Assembly: GCF_018760735.1 (NCBI RefSeq)
Contig: NZ_JAHHZN010000004.1
Location: 1 to 64,000, forward strand
Source of the DNA: Hymenobacter piscis
GTDB taxonomy: Bacteria; Bacteroidota; Bacteroidia; Cytophagales; Hymenobacteraceae
DNA length: 64,000 nt
Direction of reading: 5' to 3'
Below are positions 31,734 to 41,200 of this stretch, piece after piece. Within the stretch, counting starts at the first letter, position 1. Every line of letters starts with the position of its first letter. The notes under the pieces were generated by a model. It had not been told where the DNA came from. It saw nothing but the letters and a program-made list of their open reading frames with translations, and made no database searches. The position numbers and the translations under genes are program-made.

Positions 31734-33152
31734 ATGGAAAACCCGCGCCTGCCCGATCTGCCCCTGTTCCGAACCATCGCCGACGCCGCCGGCGCGCTGG
31801 GTTACCCGGCCTACATAATTGGAGGCTTCGTGCGCGACCTGGTGCTGGAACGTGGCAGCAAGGACGTGGACGTGGTGTGCGTGGGCGATGGCATTGCGCT
31901 GGCCCAGGAAGTAGGGCGCCGCCTGCCCGGCCGGCCCCGCGTGACGGTGTTCAAGAACTTCGGGACGGCCATGCTGCCGACGCCCGAGATAGAGGTGGAA
32001 TTCGTGGGGGCCCGCCGGGAAAGCTACCGGGCCGAGAGCCGCAAGCCCGAGGTGGAAGCCGGCACCCTGGAAGAAGACCTGGCCCGCCGCGACTTCACCA
32101 TCAATGCCTTGGGCCTGAGTCTGAACCCGGAAAACTTCGGGGAGCTGGTGGACCGCTACGACGGCATGGGAGACCTGCAGCGCCAGCTTATCCGCACCCC
32201 CCTCGACCCCGATATTACCTTCTCCGACGACCCGCTGCGCATGCTGCGCGCCATCCGGTTCGCCACCCAGCTCAACTTTGACATTGACCCCGACACGTTC
32301 GATGCGCTGGCCCGCAACAAGGAGCGCATCAAAATTGTGTCGCAGGAGCGCATTACCACCGAGCTGAACAAGATCATCATGGCCCCCAAGCCAAGCTATG
32401 GCTTCAAGCTACTCTTCAGCTGCGGACTGCTGCAGCTTATCTTCCCGAAGATGGCCCAGCTCCAGGGGGTGGAAAAAGTGGGCCAGCACGCGCACAAGGA
32501 CAACTTCTACCACACCCTGCAGGTGCTCGATAACGTGGTGGCGGTCGGCGGCGACCTGTGGCTGCGCTGGGCGGCCATTCTGCACGACATTGCCAAGCCC
32601 GCCACCAAGCGCTACGACAAGCGCGTGGGCTGGACTTTTCACGGCCACGAGGACAAGGGCGCGCGCTGGGTGCCCGGCATTTTCACCGACCTCAAGCTGT
32701 CCCTGGGCGAGGAGATGCGCCAGGTCCAGAAGCTCGTGCGCCTGCACCTGCGGCCCATTGCCCTGGTCAAGGAAATCGTGACCGACTCGGCCGTGCGCCG
32801 CCTGCTGTTCGAGGCCGGCGACGACGTGGACCGCCTCATGCTGCTCTGCCGGGCCGATATCACCAGCAAGGACCACCAGCGCGTGGCCCGCTACCTGCGC
32901 AATTTCGATGTGGTGGAGCAGAAGCTCAAGGAGGTGGAGGAGAAGGACCACCTGCGCAACTTCAAACCCGTGATAACCGGCGAAATCATCATGGAAACCT
33001 TTAATCTGCGCCCCAGCCGCGAGGTGGGTGAGCTCAAGGAGGCGCTGCTGGAAGCTATTCTGGAAGGCAAAATCCGCAACGAGTACGAGGAGGCCTTCGC
33101 GCTGCTGCTGGAGCTGGGCCGGCAGAAGGGACTTCAGGCGGTGGCCCGATAG
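31734..33152 (+). CDS. CCA tRNA nucleotidyltransferase with HD domain
   Basis: 472 residues starting MENPRLPDLPLFRTIAD. The class II nucleotidyltransferase head has YIIGGFVRDLVLERGSKDVDVVC with the catalytic Asp pair, then RRDFTINALGLSLN and the DPLRMLRAIRFATQLNF neck. The HD domain follows, with GQHAHKDNFYHTLQV and LRWAAILHDIAKPATKRYD. It should add or repair the 3' CCA of tRNAs. This fits the tRNA in the window, which lacks an encoded CCA. A poly(A)-polymerase activity is the main alternative. Confidence 0.92.
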   Translation: MENPRLPDLPLFRTIADAAGALGYPAYIIGGFVRDLVLERGSKDVDVVCVGDGIALAQEVGRRLPGRPRVTVFKNFGTAMLPTPEIEVEFVGARRESYRAESRKPEVEAGTLEEDLARRDFTINALGLSLNPENFGELVDRYDGMGDLQRQLIRTPLDPDITFSDDPLRMLRAIRFATQLNFDIDPDTFDALARNKERIKIVSQERITTELNKIIMAPKPSYGFKLLFSCGLLQLIFPKMAQLQGVEKVGQHAHKDNFYHTLQVLDNVVAVGGDLWLRWAAILHDIAKPATKRYDKRVGWTFHGHEDKGARWVPGIFTDLKLSLGEEMRQVQKLVRLHLRPIALVKEIVTDSAVRRLLFEAGDDVDRLMLLCRADITSKDHQRVARYLRNFDVVEQKLKEVEEKDHLRNFKPVITGEIIMETFNLRPSREVGELKEALLEAILEGKIRNEYEEAFALLLELGRQKGLQAVAR

Positions 33153-33608
33153 AACTCCCGCCCGTTTCTTTAACTCGACCTACCGCCAACAAGCCCCCGG
33201 CCGCCCCAGCTAATGGGCGCGACCGGGGGCTTGTGGTGTAGCTTACAAACGCATGAAGGAAGCGCTGACCATCCTGTTGCAGCAGGGATACTGGTCAGGG
33301 CTTCCTTCGGGTCTCACCTTTTTCACTCACAAATGGACCCTTTTACGCGTGCTTTGCCTGTGGCGTAACAGATGCGAAGAACCCGCTATCAGTTGCCTGA
33401 CGAAAAACGAGCCGGCAATAGGTTGCTTCTGGCAAGTACAACGAACGAACCGCCCAAGGGTTGCGCCTGATTACCGCTAACCGCCGGATTGTCAGGCGTA
33501 CAGCCTGCGTTCAGGGCTGAGAAACGGCCTGTGGCCGCTCCCTGGCCCCGACGCTTTTTTTTGAGCGAGCGGTCCGCAAATAGCCGGCGGCGGCTCCGGC
33601 TGGCTACC
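33153..33608. other. Gene-free spacer between the converging tRNA nucleotidyltransferase and PspC genes
   Basis: About 455 bp without a convincing gene. It holds the hairpin 33190-33233; apart from short low-quality frames nothing else is evident. A frame of about 75 codons at 33253-33480 has no family-like sequence. Confidence 0.5.
33190..33233 (+). terminator. Hairpin after the tRNA nucleotidyltransferase gene
   Basis: An 11-bp perfect outer stem (33190-33200 with 33223-33233) plus an inner CCGCCC/GGGCGC-type pairing. No T-run follows. Confidence 0.6.
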
Positions 33609-36257
33609 TTATTCCGATACCGACCGGATGCTGGACGCCCCTACCGAGCTGCGGCTCACGTTGCTCACCGGGCCGCTGTATTCGATAACGCTGGCGCCTA
33701 CTGCATCGGCATCCAGCTCCTCCGTTACGCGCAGGCGCACTTTGCTGGCTCCCACCACGCTCACAGAGGCCCGGGTGGCCGTGAAATTGGGGGCGGCTAC
33801 TTCGCAGGCACCGGCCCCGTTCAGGTTCAGCTCATCGGCCGAGCCCTGCAGGGCGGTGCGGCAGCCCCCGGCCAAATCCAGGTTCAGCTCGCTGAAGCGG
33901 CCATCCAGGCTCAGGCGGCTGCCACCGGCCTGCTCCACTCGTAGGTCGCCGGTACCGAAACCGCTTACCTGGGCCTGAGTGCCGCCCACCAGCTCCAGGT
34001 GGTTGAGCTCAGGCAGCTCGATGGTGATGAGCACGTGGCTGTTGCTGTTGCGGCCGAGGCTGAATACGTTGCGGTTGCGGGGGCGCAGGGTCAGCTTCTG
34101 GCCGTCACGCGCTACTTTCAACTCGCGCAGGTCGCTGTCGGAGCCGGCGGCGCTTATCCGGTAGCGGCTGCCCGGGCGCAGTACCACCCGGTAGGGGCCG
34201 GCCACCGTCACGTGGTCGAAATCTGACTCCTCATAGGTGCGACGGGCCGAGCCGTAGCTGCTCTCGTTGGTATCGAAGGCGCGGACCTGGCCGTAGTCGA
34301 GGCGAACATTAACGTCGGAGCGGCCGGCTTCGTAGTCGTCGCGGTTCTCGTCGTCCTGGTCCTGGTTCTGGTCCTCGTCGTTGCTGCCGCGCAGGTCGGC
34401 ATCGGCACAGTTCAGGCATTCGAGCTTGTTGCCCCGCATGCGGTACACGTAGTTTTCGGGGTGGTAAGGCTCCCGACGGTTAAGAAAGTCATCAGAGTTA
34501 AGCCAGTTGGCAAACTCCTCCGTCATGCGGAACGTCCGGTCGCGGGGCATGAGCAGGCGCAGCTGCATCTGCTGGTCGCGCAGGCGGGCGCTAGGCTGGT
34601 ACGTGAAGTGGTCGTCCACGCTCAGGGTAGAGTCGTTGAGCAGGCGCGCCTGGTGCCGGGTAGAGGTAGCGGCGTTGCGGCGGGCCAGCGAATCGGTAGC
34701 GCCTTTGGCCGAGATGATGCGCTCCAGCCGCGGGGCCTGGGCACTGTCGATGCCGATCATATCCAGGTCCACCCACTGGTCGTTGTTGAGCTGGCGGCGC
34801 TCCAGCACCAGGCGGGAGCTGGTCAGCCCCCCGAGGGCGGCGGTCTGGGTTACCTCCGACTCGCGCTGAAACTCCCGGCTCACCCGCACGCCGGCCACCG
34901 AGCTGCCCACGATGCCCAGCAGCCAGAGGCCCAGCAGCGTCAGGTTAGCGGCCCGCGAGAGCACCGAGCGGCGCAGAATCAGCCCCAGGCCGGTCAGTAG
35001 CAGCGAGAGGGCCGGAATGGCCACGAGCAGGAAGAAGGACAACACGGCCCAGAACGACACGTCGTTGAAGAGCAGGAAGGGCTCCAGGGGGCCGAAATCC
35101 ATGCGGTCGGGCGAAGAAATCAGACCTACGCCCACGCCCAGCCCGATCAGAATGGCCAGCAGCAGGCTGAAGCCCGTCAGGATCAGAATGCCGCCTACCA
35201 CGGCCCGGATAAGGCTGCCCAGGCCGTTGAGCAGGGGCCGGATGTTGCTGAAGGATTCCTCCAGAAACATGCCCACGGGCCGGTTATTGGGCGTGCCGTG
35301 CTCGGAGCCGGCCGCGTACGGATTGTTGCGCAGGTTGCTGTCGAGGGCCGAGAGCGTGACGGCACTGCCCCGCATGCGGAGCTTGTCGGAGGCGGTTTTC
35401 GCCTCCGGCAAGAGAATCCAGAGCACAATGTAGAGCGGGAAGGCAAAGCCCCCGGCAAACAGTCCTACCAGGAACAGGATGCGCACGACAACCACGTCAA
35501 TCTTGAAATACGCGGCCAGACCGGCTGAAACGCCGCCCACTTTACCATTATCAGTGTCGCGGTAGAGCTTCTTGAAGGTGGGGTCCTCGTCGGCCGGCGT
35601 GGCGTCGTAGCGCTTGGGCAGCACGGCCCAGAGCACGACGTACACCAGCACCGCGAAGCCGCCCAGGCCGAAGCCCCGGATCTGCAGGTCAGGGTCGCCA
35701 TCGAAGTCGAAGATGCCCCGGATAATGGGTTTGAACAGCGCCAGGGCCACGAAACCGAGCCGGATCCAGAGCGGATTGACGGTAAAGTAGTGGGCAATGC
35801 CGGCCGCAACGCCCGCAATCTTGCGGTTGGCCATGTCCCGGTAGAGGCGCTTGGTTTCGGTGGCGGCTTCGGGAGCGGGCGGTGGCACGGCGCCGGCGCT
35901 GCGGTAGCTGCTGGAGTAGCCCGTGTAGGCGCCTTCGGCGCTGCCGTTGGCCACGGCGGCGGCCAGCAGGTCCTCGTCCTCGTCGGCTTCGTCGGCCGTC
36001 TGAAAGTCGCTGACCCGGCCCATTTTGGCCGTCATGGCTTCCACGTCGTCGAGGGTGATGACCTGTTTGAGGGGGGAGAGGCGGGCGGCGAAGAGCTCGG
36101 CAATGCGACTCTCAATGTCGGCCACGATTTCCTCGTGGCCGCGGTAACCGCTGAAGTGGGCTTTCACCTCCGTGAGGTAGCGGCTCAGGACTTCGTAGCC
36201 ATCCTCCTCAATGTGGAAGATCATGCCCTGAAGGTTGATGCTGATGTTCTTTTTCAT
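33609..36257 (-). CDS. Double PspC-domain membrane protein with GIN/DUF2807 C-terminal domain
   Basis: 882 residues. The N-terminus (about 1-90), MKKNISINLQGMIFHIEEDGYEVL, is a conserved cytoplasmic segment. Two PspC domains follow: one at about 135-205 (KRLYRDMANRKIAGVAAGIAHYF) and one at about 230-290 (KKLYRDTDNGKVGGVSAGLAAYF). Several membrane helices lie at about 340-460. The exported C-terminal part (about 680-882) is a GIN/DUF2807 beta-solenoid-like domain (GPYRVVLRPGSRYRISAAGS, LDLAGGCRTALQGSADELNLNGAG). PspC proteins respond to envelope stress. It follows a PadR regulator by 47 bp and is probably controlled by it. Confidence 0.9.
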   Translation of the reverse strand: MKKNISINLQGMIFHIEEDGYEVLSRYLTEVKAHFSGYRGHEEIVADIESRIAELFAARLSPLKQVITLDDVEAMTAKMGRVSDFQTADEADEDEDLLAAAVANGSAEGAYTGYSSSYRSAGAVPPPAPEAATETKRLYRDMANRKIAGVAAGIAHYFTVNPLWIRLGFVALALFKPIIRGIFDFDGDPDLQIRGFGLGGFAVLVYVVLWAVLPKRYDATPADEDPTFKKLYRDTDNGKVGGVSAGLAAYFKIDVVVVRILFLVGLFAGGFAFPLYIVLWILLPEAKTASDKLRMRGSAVTLSALDSNLRNNPYAAGSEHGTPNNRPVGMFLEESFSNIRPLLNGLGSLIRAVVGGILILTGFSLLLAILIGLGVGVGLISSPDRMDFGPLEPFLLFNDVSFWAVLSFFLLVAIPALSLLLTGLGLILRRSVLSRAANLTLLGLWLLGIVGSSVAGVRVSREFQRESEVTQTAALGGLTSSRLVLERRQLNNDQWVDLDMIGIDSAQAPRLERIISAKGATDSLARRNAATSTRHQARLLNDSTLSVDDHFTYQPSARLRDQQMQLRLLMPRDRTFRMTEEFANWLNSDDFLNRREPYHPENYVYRMRGNKLECLNCADADLRGSNDEDQNQDQDDENRDDYEAGRSDVNVRLDYGQVRAFDTNESSYGSARRTYEESDFDHVTVAGPYRVVLRPGSRYRISAAGSDSDLRELKVARDGQKLTLRPRNRNVFSLGRNSNSHVLITIELPELNHLELVGGTQAQVSGFGTGDLRVEQAGGSRLSLDGRFSELNLDLAGGCRTALQGSADELNLNGAGACEVAAPNFTATRASVSVVGASKVRLRVTEELDADAVGASVIEYSGPVSNVSRSSVGASSIRSVSE

Positions 36258-36304
36258 CTCAGTTGCTGCAACAATTCAACAATAACGGGAAGCGGAAGCG
36301 GGGC

Positions 36305-36673
36305 CTAAAGCGGCGGTTCCGGGAAAGGGACGCTGCCCGCGGCGTGGGGCTTCTGGCGGATGATGCGGATGGACTCCTGAACTTCCTCCCACGTGAGGCG
36401 CAGCTGGTGCAAAAACTCCTGGCCGGCTTCGGTGAGGGTGTAGTACTTGCGGGGCGGGCCGCTGGTGGATTCCTTCCAGGTGTAATCCAGCAGGCCCGCG
36501 TTCTTGAGGCGCGTCAGCAGCGGGTAGAGCGTGCCCTCGACCACAATCATGCGGGCCGCGGTGAGCTCCTCGAGCATATCCGACGCATACACCTCCCCGC
36601 GGGCTATGATTTCCAGGATGCAGAACTCCAGGATGCCCTTCCGCATCTGCACTTGGGTGTTCTCGACTTTCAT
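36305..36673 (-). CDS. PadR-family transcriptional regulator
   Basis: 122 residues starting MKVENTQVQMRKGILEFCILEI. The winged-helix domain has EVYASDMLEELTAARMIVVEGTLYPLLTRLKNAGLLDYTWKES followed by RKYYTLTEAGQEFLHQL, and the short C-terminal helix makes it a PadR-s2 type. It is the first gene of a padR-pspC operon. A 21-bp dyad overlaps its promoter, indicating autoregulation. Confidence 0.93.
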   Translation of the reverse strand: MKVENTQVQMRKGILEFCILEIIARGEVYASDMLEELTAARMIVVEGTLYPLLTRLKNAGLLDYTWKESTSGPPRKYYTLTEAGQEFLHQLRLTWEEVQESIRIIRQKPHAAGSVPFPEPPL

Positions 36674-36705
36674 GGGCTGAGGCAGATTTCGGTGAAGAAT
36701 AAGTC

Positions 36706-36740
36706 AAAGGTAGCAAAAGGTACTATGCAACGCAAGGTAC
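36706..36740 (-). promoter_or_regulatory. padR promoter with overlapping operator dyad
   Basis: Minus-strand TTG (36735-36733), 19-bp spacer and TACCTTTG (36713-36706) form a near-ideal Bacteroidota promoter. The dyad GTAC-N2-TGC-N3-GCA-N2-GTAC at 36720-36740 covers the TTG, so a bound repressor would block transcription of padR and the PspC gene. Confidence 0.7.
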
Positions 36741-36973
36741 TGTTGAAAATAATTTATCAACCCGCTTTTTGGGCTGTTTTTGGCCTATTCTCAGCAGAAG
36801 TAGCAGCATTCCCGGCCACTCAGCGCCCCACGGCTCCGGCATTGCAGCGGCCGGCGCGCCTTCCGGCGGCGACCCGGATACTACCCCACCGGGCCGGGCC
36901 CAACCAGAACGGCGGCCTGCTCATCGGGGCAGTGAAAAGGCGGCCGGGGGTAGCAGGATGGGGGAAAGGCACG

Positions 36974-36981
36974 TATCTTTG
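36974..36981 (+). promoter_or_regulatory. -7 element TATCTTTG of porV2-porU2
   Basis: An exact TAnnTTTG match 116 bp before the porV2 ATG. The -33 box is not clear. Confidence 0.5.
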
Positions 36982-37097
36982 GGGGTTGTAATCAACTGAT
37001 AATCGATAACCTGAATCCGGCGCGCACTATTCTCCAGTATCTTGCGTTGCAGCGGCGTCAGCCCCTTCTTTTTAGTTTGCATTTGGCTTCACTTTCT

Positions 37098-38195
37098 ATG
37101 CCCCACTTTTTCCGTAGTGCCGCCCTTCTGCTGGGGCTGGGCCTGAGCGCATCGGCCCTGAACCCGGTTCTGGCCCAGACCAAGACGCCCAAGTACAGCA
37201 ACGAATTCCTCAACGTGGGCGTGGGCGGCCGCGCCCTGGGCATGGGCAAAGTGCAGGTCAGCCTGGCCGACGACGCCACGGCCGGCTACTGGAACCCCGC
37301 CGGTCTGGTGAACCAGAAAACCAAGTACGATGCTGCGCTGATGCACTCGGAGCTATTCTCGGGCATCGTGAAAAACGACTACGCGGCCTTCAGCATGAAG
37401 CTCGACGACAAGAGCGCCCTCGGGGCCAGCGTCATCCGGCTGGGCGTGGATGACATTGCCGACACCCGCAACCTGGTGAACGAGTACGGCTACATCGACT
37501 ACGACAAGATCCGCTACTTCTCAGTGGCCGACTACGCCGTGCTGCTTTCCTACGCCCGCCAGATCGGGAGCGTGGAGGGCCTGCAGGTGGGCGCCAACGC
37601 CAAGGTGGTGTACCGCAACATCGGCTCCTTTGCCGACGCCTGGGGCTTCGGCCTCGATGCCGGCCTGCAGTACCAGCGCAACAACTGGCGCCTGGCCCTG
37701 ATGGCCCGCGACATTACCACCACCTACAACGTCTGGACCATTCACCGCGACCAGTTCGAGGGTTCGGCCAACGCCCTGGATAATATTCCGGAGAACAGCA
37801 CCGAAATCACGCTGCCGCTCTTCGTATTCGGGGCCAGCCGCCTGGTCCAGCTGCCCGGCGAGTTTACGGCCCTGGCAGCCCTTGACCTGGAGCTGAGCAC
37901 CGATGGGCAGCGCAACACCCTGGTGTCGAGCAAAGCCGTAAATCTGGACCCGCGCGCGGGCCTGGAACTGGGCTATAAGAACCTGGTCTTTCTGCGCGGC
38001 GGCATAGGCAACGTGCAGCAGGTACAAACCTTCACGGGCTCCGAGGCCTGGAAGGCCCAGCCCAGCCTGGGCGTGGGCGTGGCCCTGAGCAGTCTGCGTC
38101 TGGATCTGGCCCTGGCCCGCATGGCCGTCGAAAAGCTGGGCCAGAGTTCCCAGCCCACCTCCATCATCGTTTCGCTGGGCTACGGCCTTAAGTAA
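37098..38195 (+). CDS. PorV/PorQ-family outer-membrane protein, PorV2-like
   Basis: 365 residues starting MPHFFRSAALLLGLGLSASALNPVLAQ, a clear signal peptide. The start of the mature part, SNEFLNVGVGGRALGMGKVQVSLADDATAGYWNPAGL, is the hallmark of the PorV/PorQ beta-barrel family. The rest alternates strands and ends SLGYGLK. PorV shuttles T9SS cargo to the PorU sortase. Here the gene is followed 58 bp later by a C25 protease of the PorU type, so the pair is best read as PorV2-PorU2. Confidence 0.88.
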   Translation: MPHFFRSAALLLGLGLSASALNPVLAQTKTPKYSNEFLNVGVGGRALGMGKVQVSLADDATAGYWNPAGLVNQKTKYDAALMHSELFSGIVKNDYAAFSMKLDDKSALGASVIRLGVDDIADTRNLVNEYGYIDYDKIRYFSVADYAVLLSYARQIGSVEGLQVGANAKVVYRNIGSFADAWGFGLDAGLQYQRNNWRLALMARDITTTYNVWTIHRDQFEGSANALDNIPENSTEITLPLFVFGASRLVQLPGEFTALAALDLELSTDGQRNTLVSSKAVNLDPRAGLELGYKNLVFLRGGIGNVQQVQTFTGSEAWKAQPSLGVGVALSSLRLDLALARMAVEKLGQSSQPTSIIVSLGYGLK

Positions 38196-38253
38196 GGAGT
38201 GCCGGCGGCCGTGGCTGCCGCCGCCCATCTCAGACACCGAGTAAGCAGAAGTT

Positions 38254-41200
38254 ATGAAGCAGATATACCAAGTTCTGGGCTGGCTGGTCGCCGCGCTGTG
38301 CGTGTTGAGCGCTCCGGTGGCGCAGGCCCAGTCGGGCCCCTACGGCAACGAGTGGATTGTACCGGGCCAGCAGTACTACAAGATCAAAGTAGCCCGCGAC
38401 GGCCTCTACCGCCTCGATTACCAGTACCTGCAGCAGGCCGGTATCCGTAGCGCCGACCCAACCCGGCTGCAACTCTGGCGCCGCGGCAAGGAAGTAGCCA
38501 TCCACGTGGGGGGCAACACCGCCGCCCTGGATGCTACCACATTCGTGGAATTCTTCGGTCAGCGTAACGATGGGGTATTGGATCGGAACATGTATCAGGA
38601 TCCCGGTGAGCAGACACACATGCTCTACAGCCTCTACACCGATACGGCGGCCTACTTCCTGACCGTGTCGCCTACCACGGCGGGCAAGCGTATGGCCCGG
38701 CCCCAGGCTACGGCCGGCGCCCCACACGCCGTCTGGCAGCAGCAGGTTACCCGCATTCAGAATGACTCGCATTCGGATGTAAATGAAACCGATCTGGTAT
38801 ACCGGCCCTGGCTGGAAGCTGGGGAAGGATTCTTGTCGTCGGGTATCGGCTTCGTCAACGGAGCGCCCCTTGGGGGTGCTACCCCGCGGGGAACGTTTGT
38901 CATCGATTCCCTGGAGTCGGTAGCGGCTACGGGAGCGGCTCCGCTGCTGGAAATAGTAGTGGTGGGAGGAGTCTCTAATCGATCAAACACGGGGGCTATT
39001 TCGGTGATTTCGGGCAGTGGGGAACGGCAGCTGGCCACATTCTCGGTCACGGGCTACAGCAAAGTAGTGGGCCGGTATCCGATCCAGCGTTCCGATATTG
39101 GTGCCAACGGCAAGCTTACAGTAAAGGTCGCTCTGACGCTGCCTGCCACCCAGGGGGTTGATTTTGTGCGGGTGGGCTACATTCGGGTAATACACCCTCA
39201 GACCCGCCGCTGGATTGCGTCCCGCACCGGCATCGCCTTCCGCACCGACTCAACGTTAACTGGCCCTGCTACCTACACCTTCGACACCATTCCGGCTTCC
39301 GTAGTGGGTTACGACGTAACCGACGCCGGTAATGTGCGCCGCATCGAAAGCCAGGTTAGCGGCAGTAGCCGGCAGTTTGTCTTTCCCGACACCGACGGCC
39401 GCACCCACTATCTGCGTCTGCACGATGCCAACCGGCTCCGCCAGCCCCTGCCGGCCCAACTCGTGCGGCTTCGGCCGCTGAGCCCTGCTGCCAATTTCCT
39501 CATCATCAGTGCCCGGGGGCTCATGCAGCCTACCTCCGATGGCAGCATGGCCAACCCGGTAAACAGCTACGCGGCCTACCGCGCCTCAGTACAGGGCGGC
39601 CGCTACGATACGCTGAGTGTAGCCACGGAACAGCTCTACGACCAGTTTCACTACGGTGAAAAGTCGCCGATGGCTATCCGGCAGTTCGCGCAGTGGGTGA
39701 TGGCAACCGGGGGCACCAAACCCCGTTACCTGCTGCTGCTGGGCAAGGGGTATATTGCCGGAGAGCGAATCAACGGACGCTTCCATCGTACTACGCCGCC
39801 ATCGGTGTACAGGGCCAGCCCCGATTACGTGCCCAGCAGCACCCGGGCCGGTTCAGATATATTTTTTACGGCCGACTGGCCCAACAAACAGTACCTGGCA
39901 AAGATGTTTACGGGCCGCGTAGCTGCCCAAACCCCCGACCATATCCGTAATTACCTGCTCAAGCTACAGGAGCACGAAGCTTTGGGCCTGGAGCCCTGGC
40001 GGCGGAATGTGCTGCTCATGGCCGGTGGCCAGAAAGAAAGCGAGAACATTCAATTCAACGCCTATGCAGCCACGTACGGACGGATCATGAAGCGTCCGTT
40101 CTTTAATGCCAACATCGTGCAAACGATTCAGCGGTCCGACTATCCGGGGCAGCTTACTACGCCGGTGCAGGTCAACATTACGCCGGAGGTCAACGCGGGC
40201 CTGTCCATCATCAGCTATTTCGGACACGGCAGCACCCGGCAGCTGGATGTGCGGCCCCTGGACCTTCGGCTGCCGGCCAGCGGCTACGCTAACAAGGGCA
40301 AATATCCTGTACTGTTTGTCAGCGGCTGTGCGGCAGGTAGCTCCTTCACCGGGGACGGCTCCATTGCCGAAGACTGGATTCTGGCGGCCGACAAGGGCGG
40401 CATAGGCTTTACAAGCTCCTCCACATTCGATGTTGGACCGAATATGTACGCCCTGGACGAACTGACCTTTACGTTGCTGCTCAACGACCCGCAGTGGTAC
40501 GGGAAACCCATTGTCGAGGTGCAGAGCGAAGCCCTCCGGCGGCTGGAGCCTCGGTTTAATTCATCTGGCAATCTGTACGGTATTGCCACGCTCATGAGCA
40601 CGACCTGGCAGGGCGACCCGGCCCTGGCGCTGTTCTCGCCGCCGCAGCCTGATTTTCAAACTGCCGATAACCGCCTGCAGATTTCACCGGCGGCGGTGGC
40701 CCCTCAACCCGGCACGGCTTTCAGCCTGAAGCTGGGCGTGAGCAACCCCGGTAAAATCACAACCGGCCCGCTGGCTATCCGCGTGACGCGCACGGTGGGC
40801 AGCTCGACTACCACGGTTAACTTCAGCGTGCCCCAGGCCCGGCAGGATACTACCTACACGCTCGCCCTGACCAACCCGGCTACCGGCAGCGTAGCGGGCC
40901 AGAATACGTTTCAGGTCGACCTCGACCCCGATAACCTGATTGCCGAACTCGACGAAACAAACAACCGCGCCACGCTCATCTACAGCTTCCTGACCGGCGG
41001 CGTCACCACGCTCAGCCCCCCGGAGTTTGCCATTGTGGGCAGCCCCAACGTGCGCCTGGTGGCCCAGAGCAATGTGCCCACCAGCACCAGCCGCGAGTAC
41101 GACCTGGAACTGGACACGACCCAGACCTTTGCCACTCCACTGCTCCGCACGCGCCTCAGCGCCGTCATGGTGCCGGAGTGGACGCCGACGCTGCCCGCCA

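Noticed and set aside
33253..33480. A small gene of 75 codons in the spacer after the tRNA nucleotidyltransferase gene
   Set aside because: No family-like sequence, no promoter element and no supporting context.
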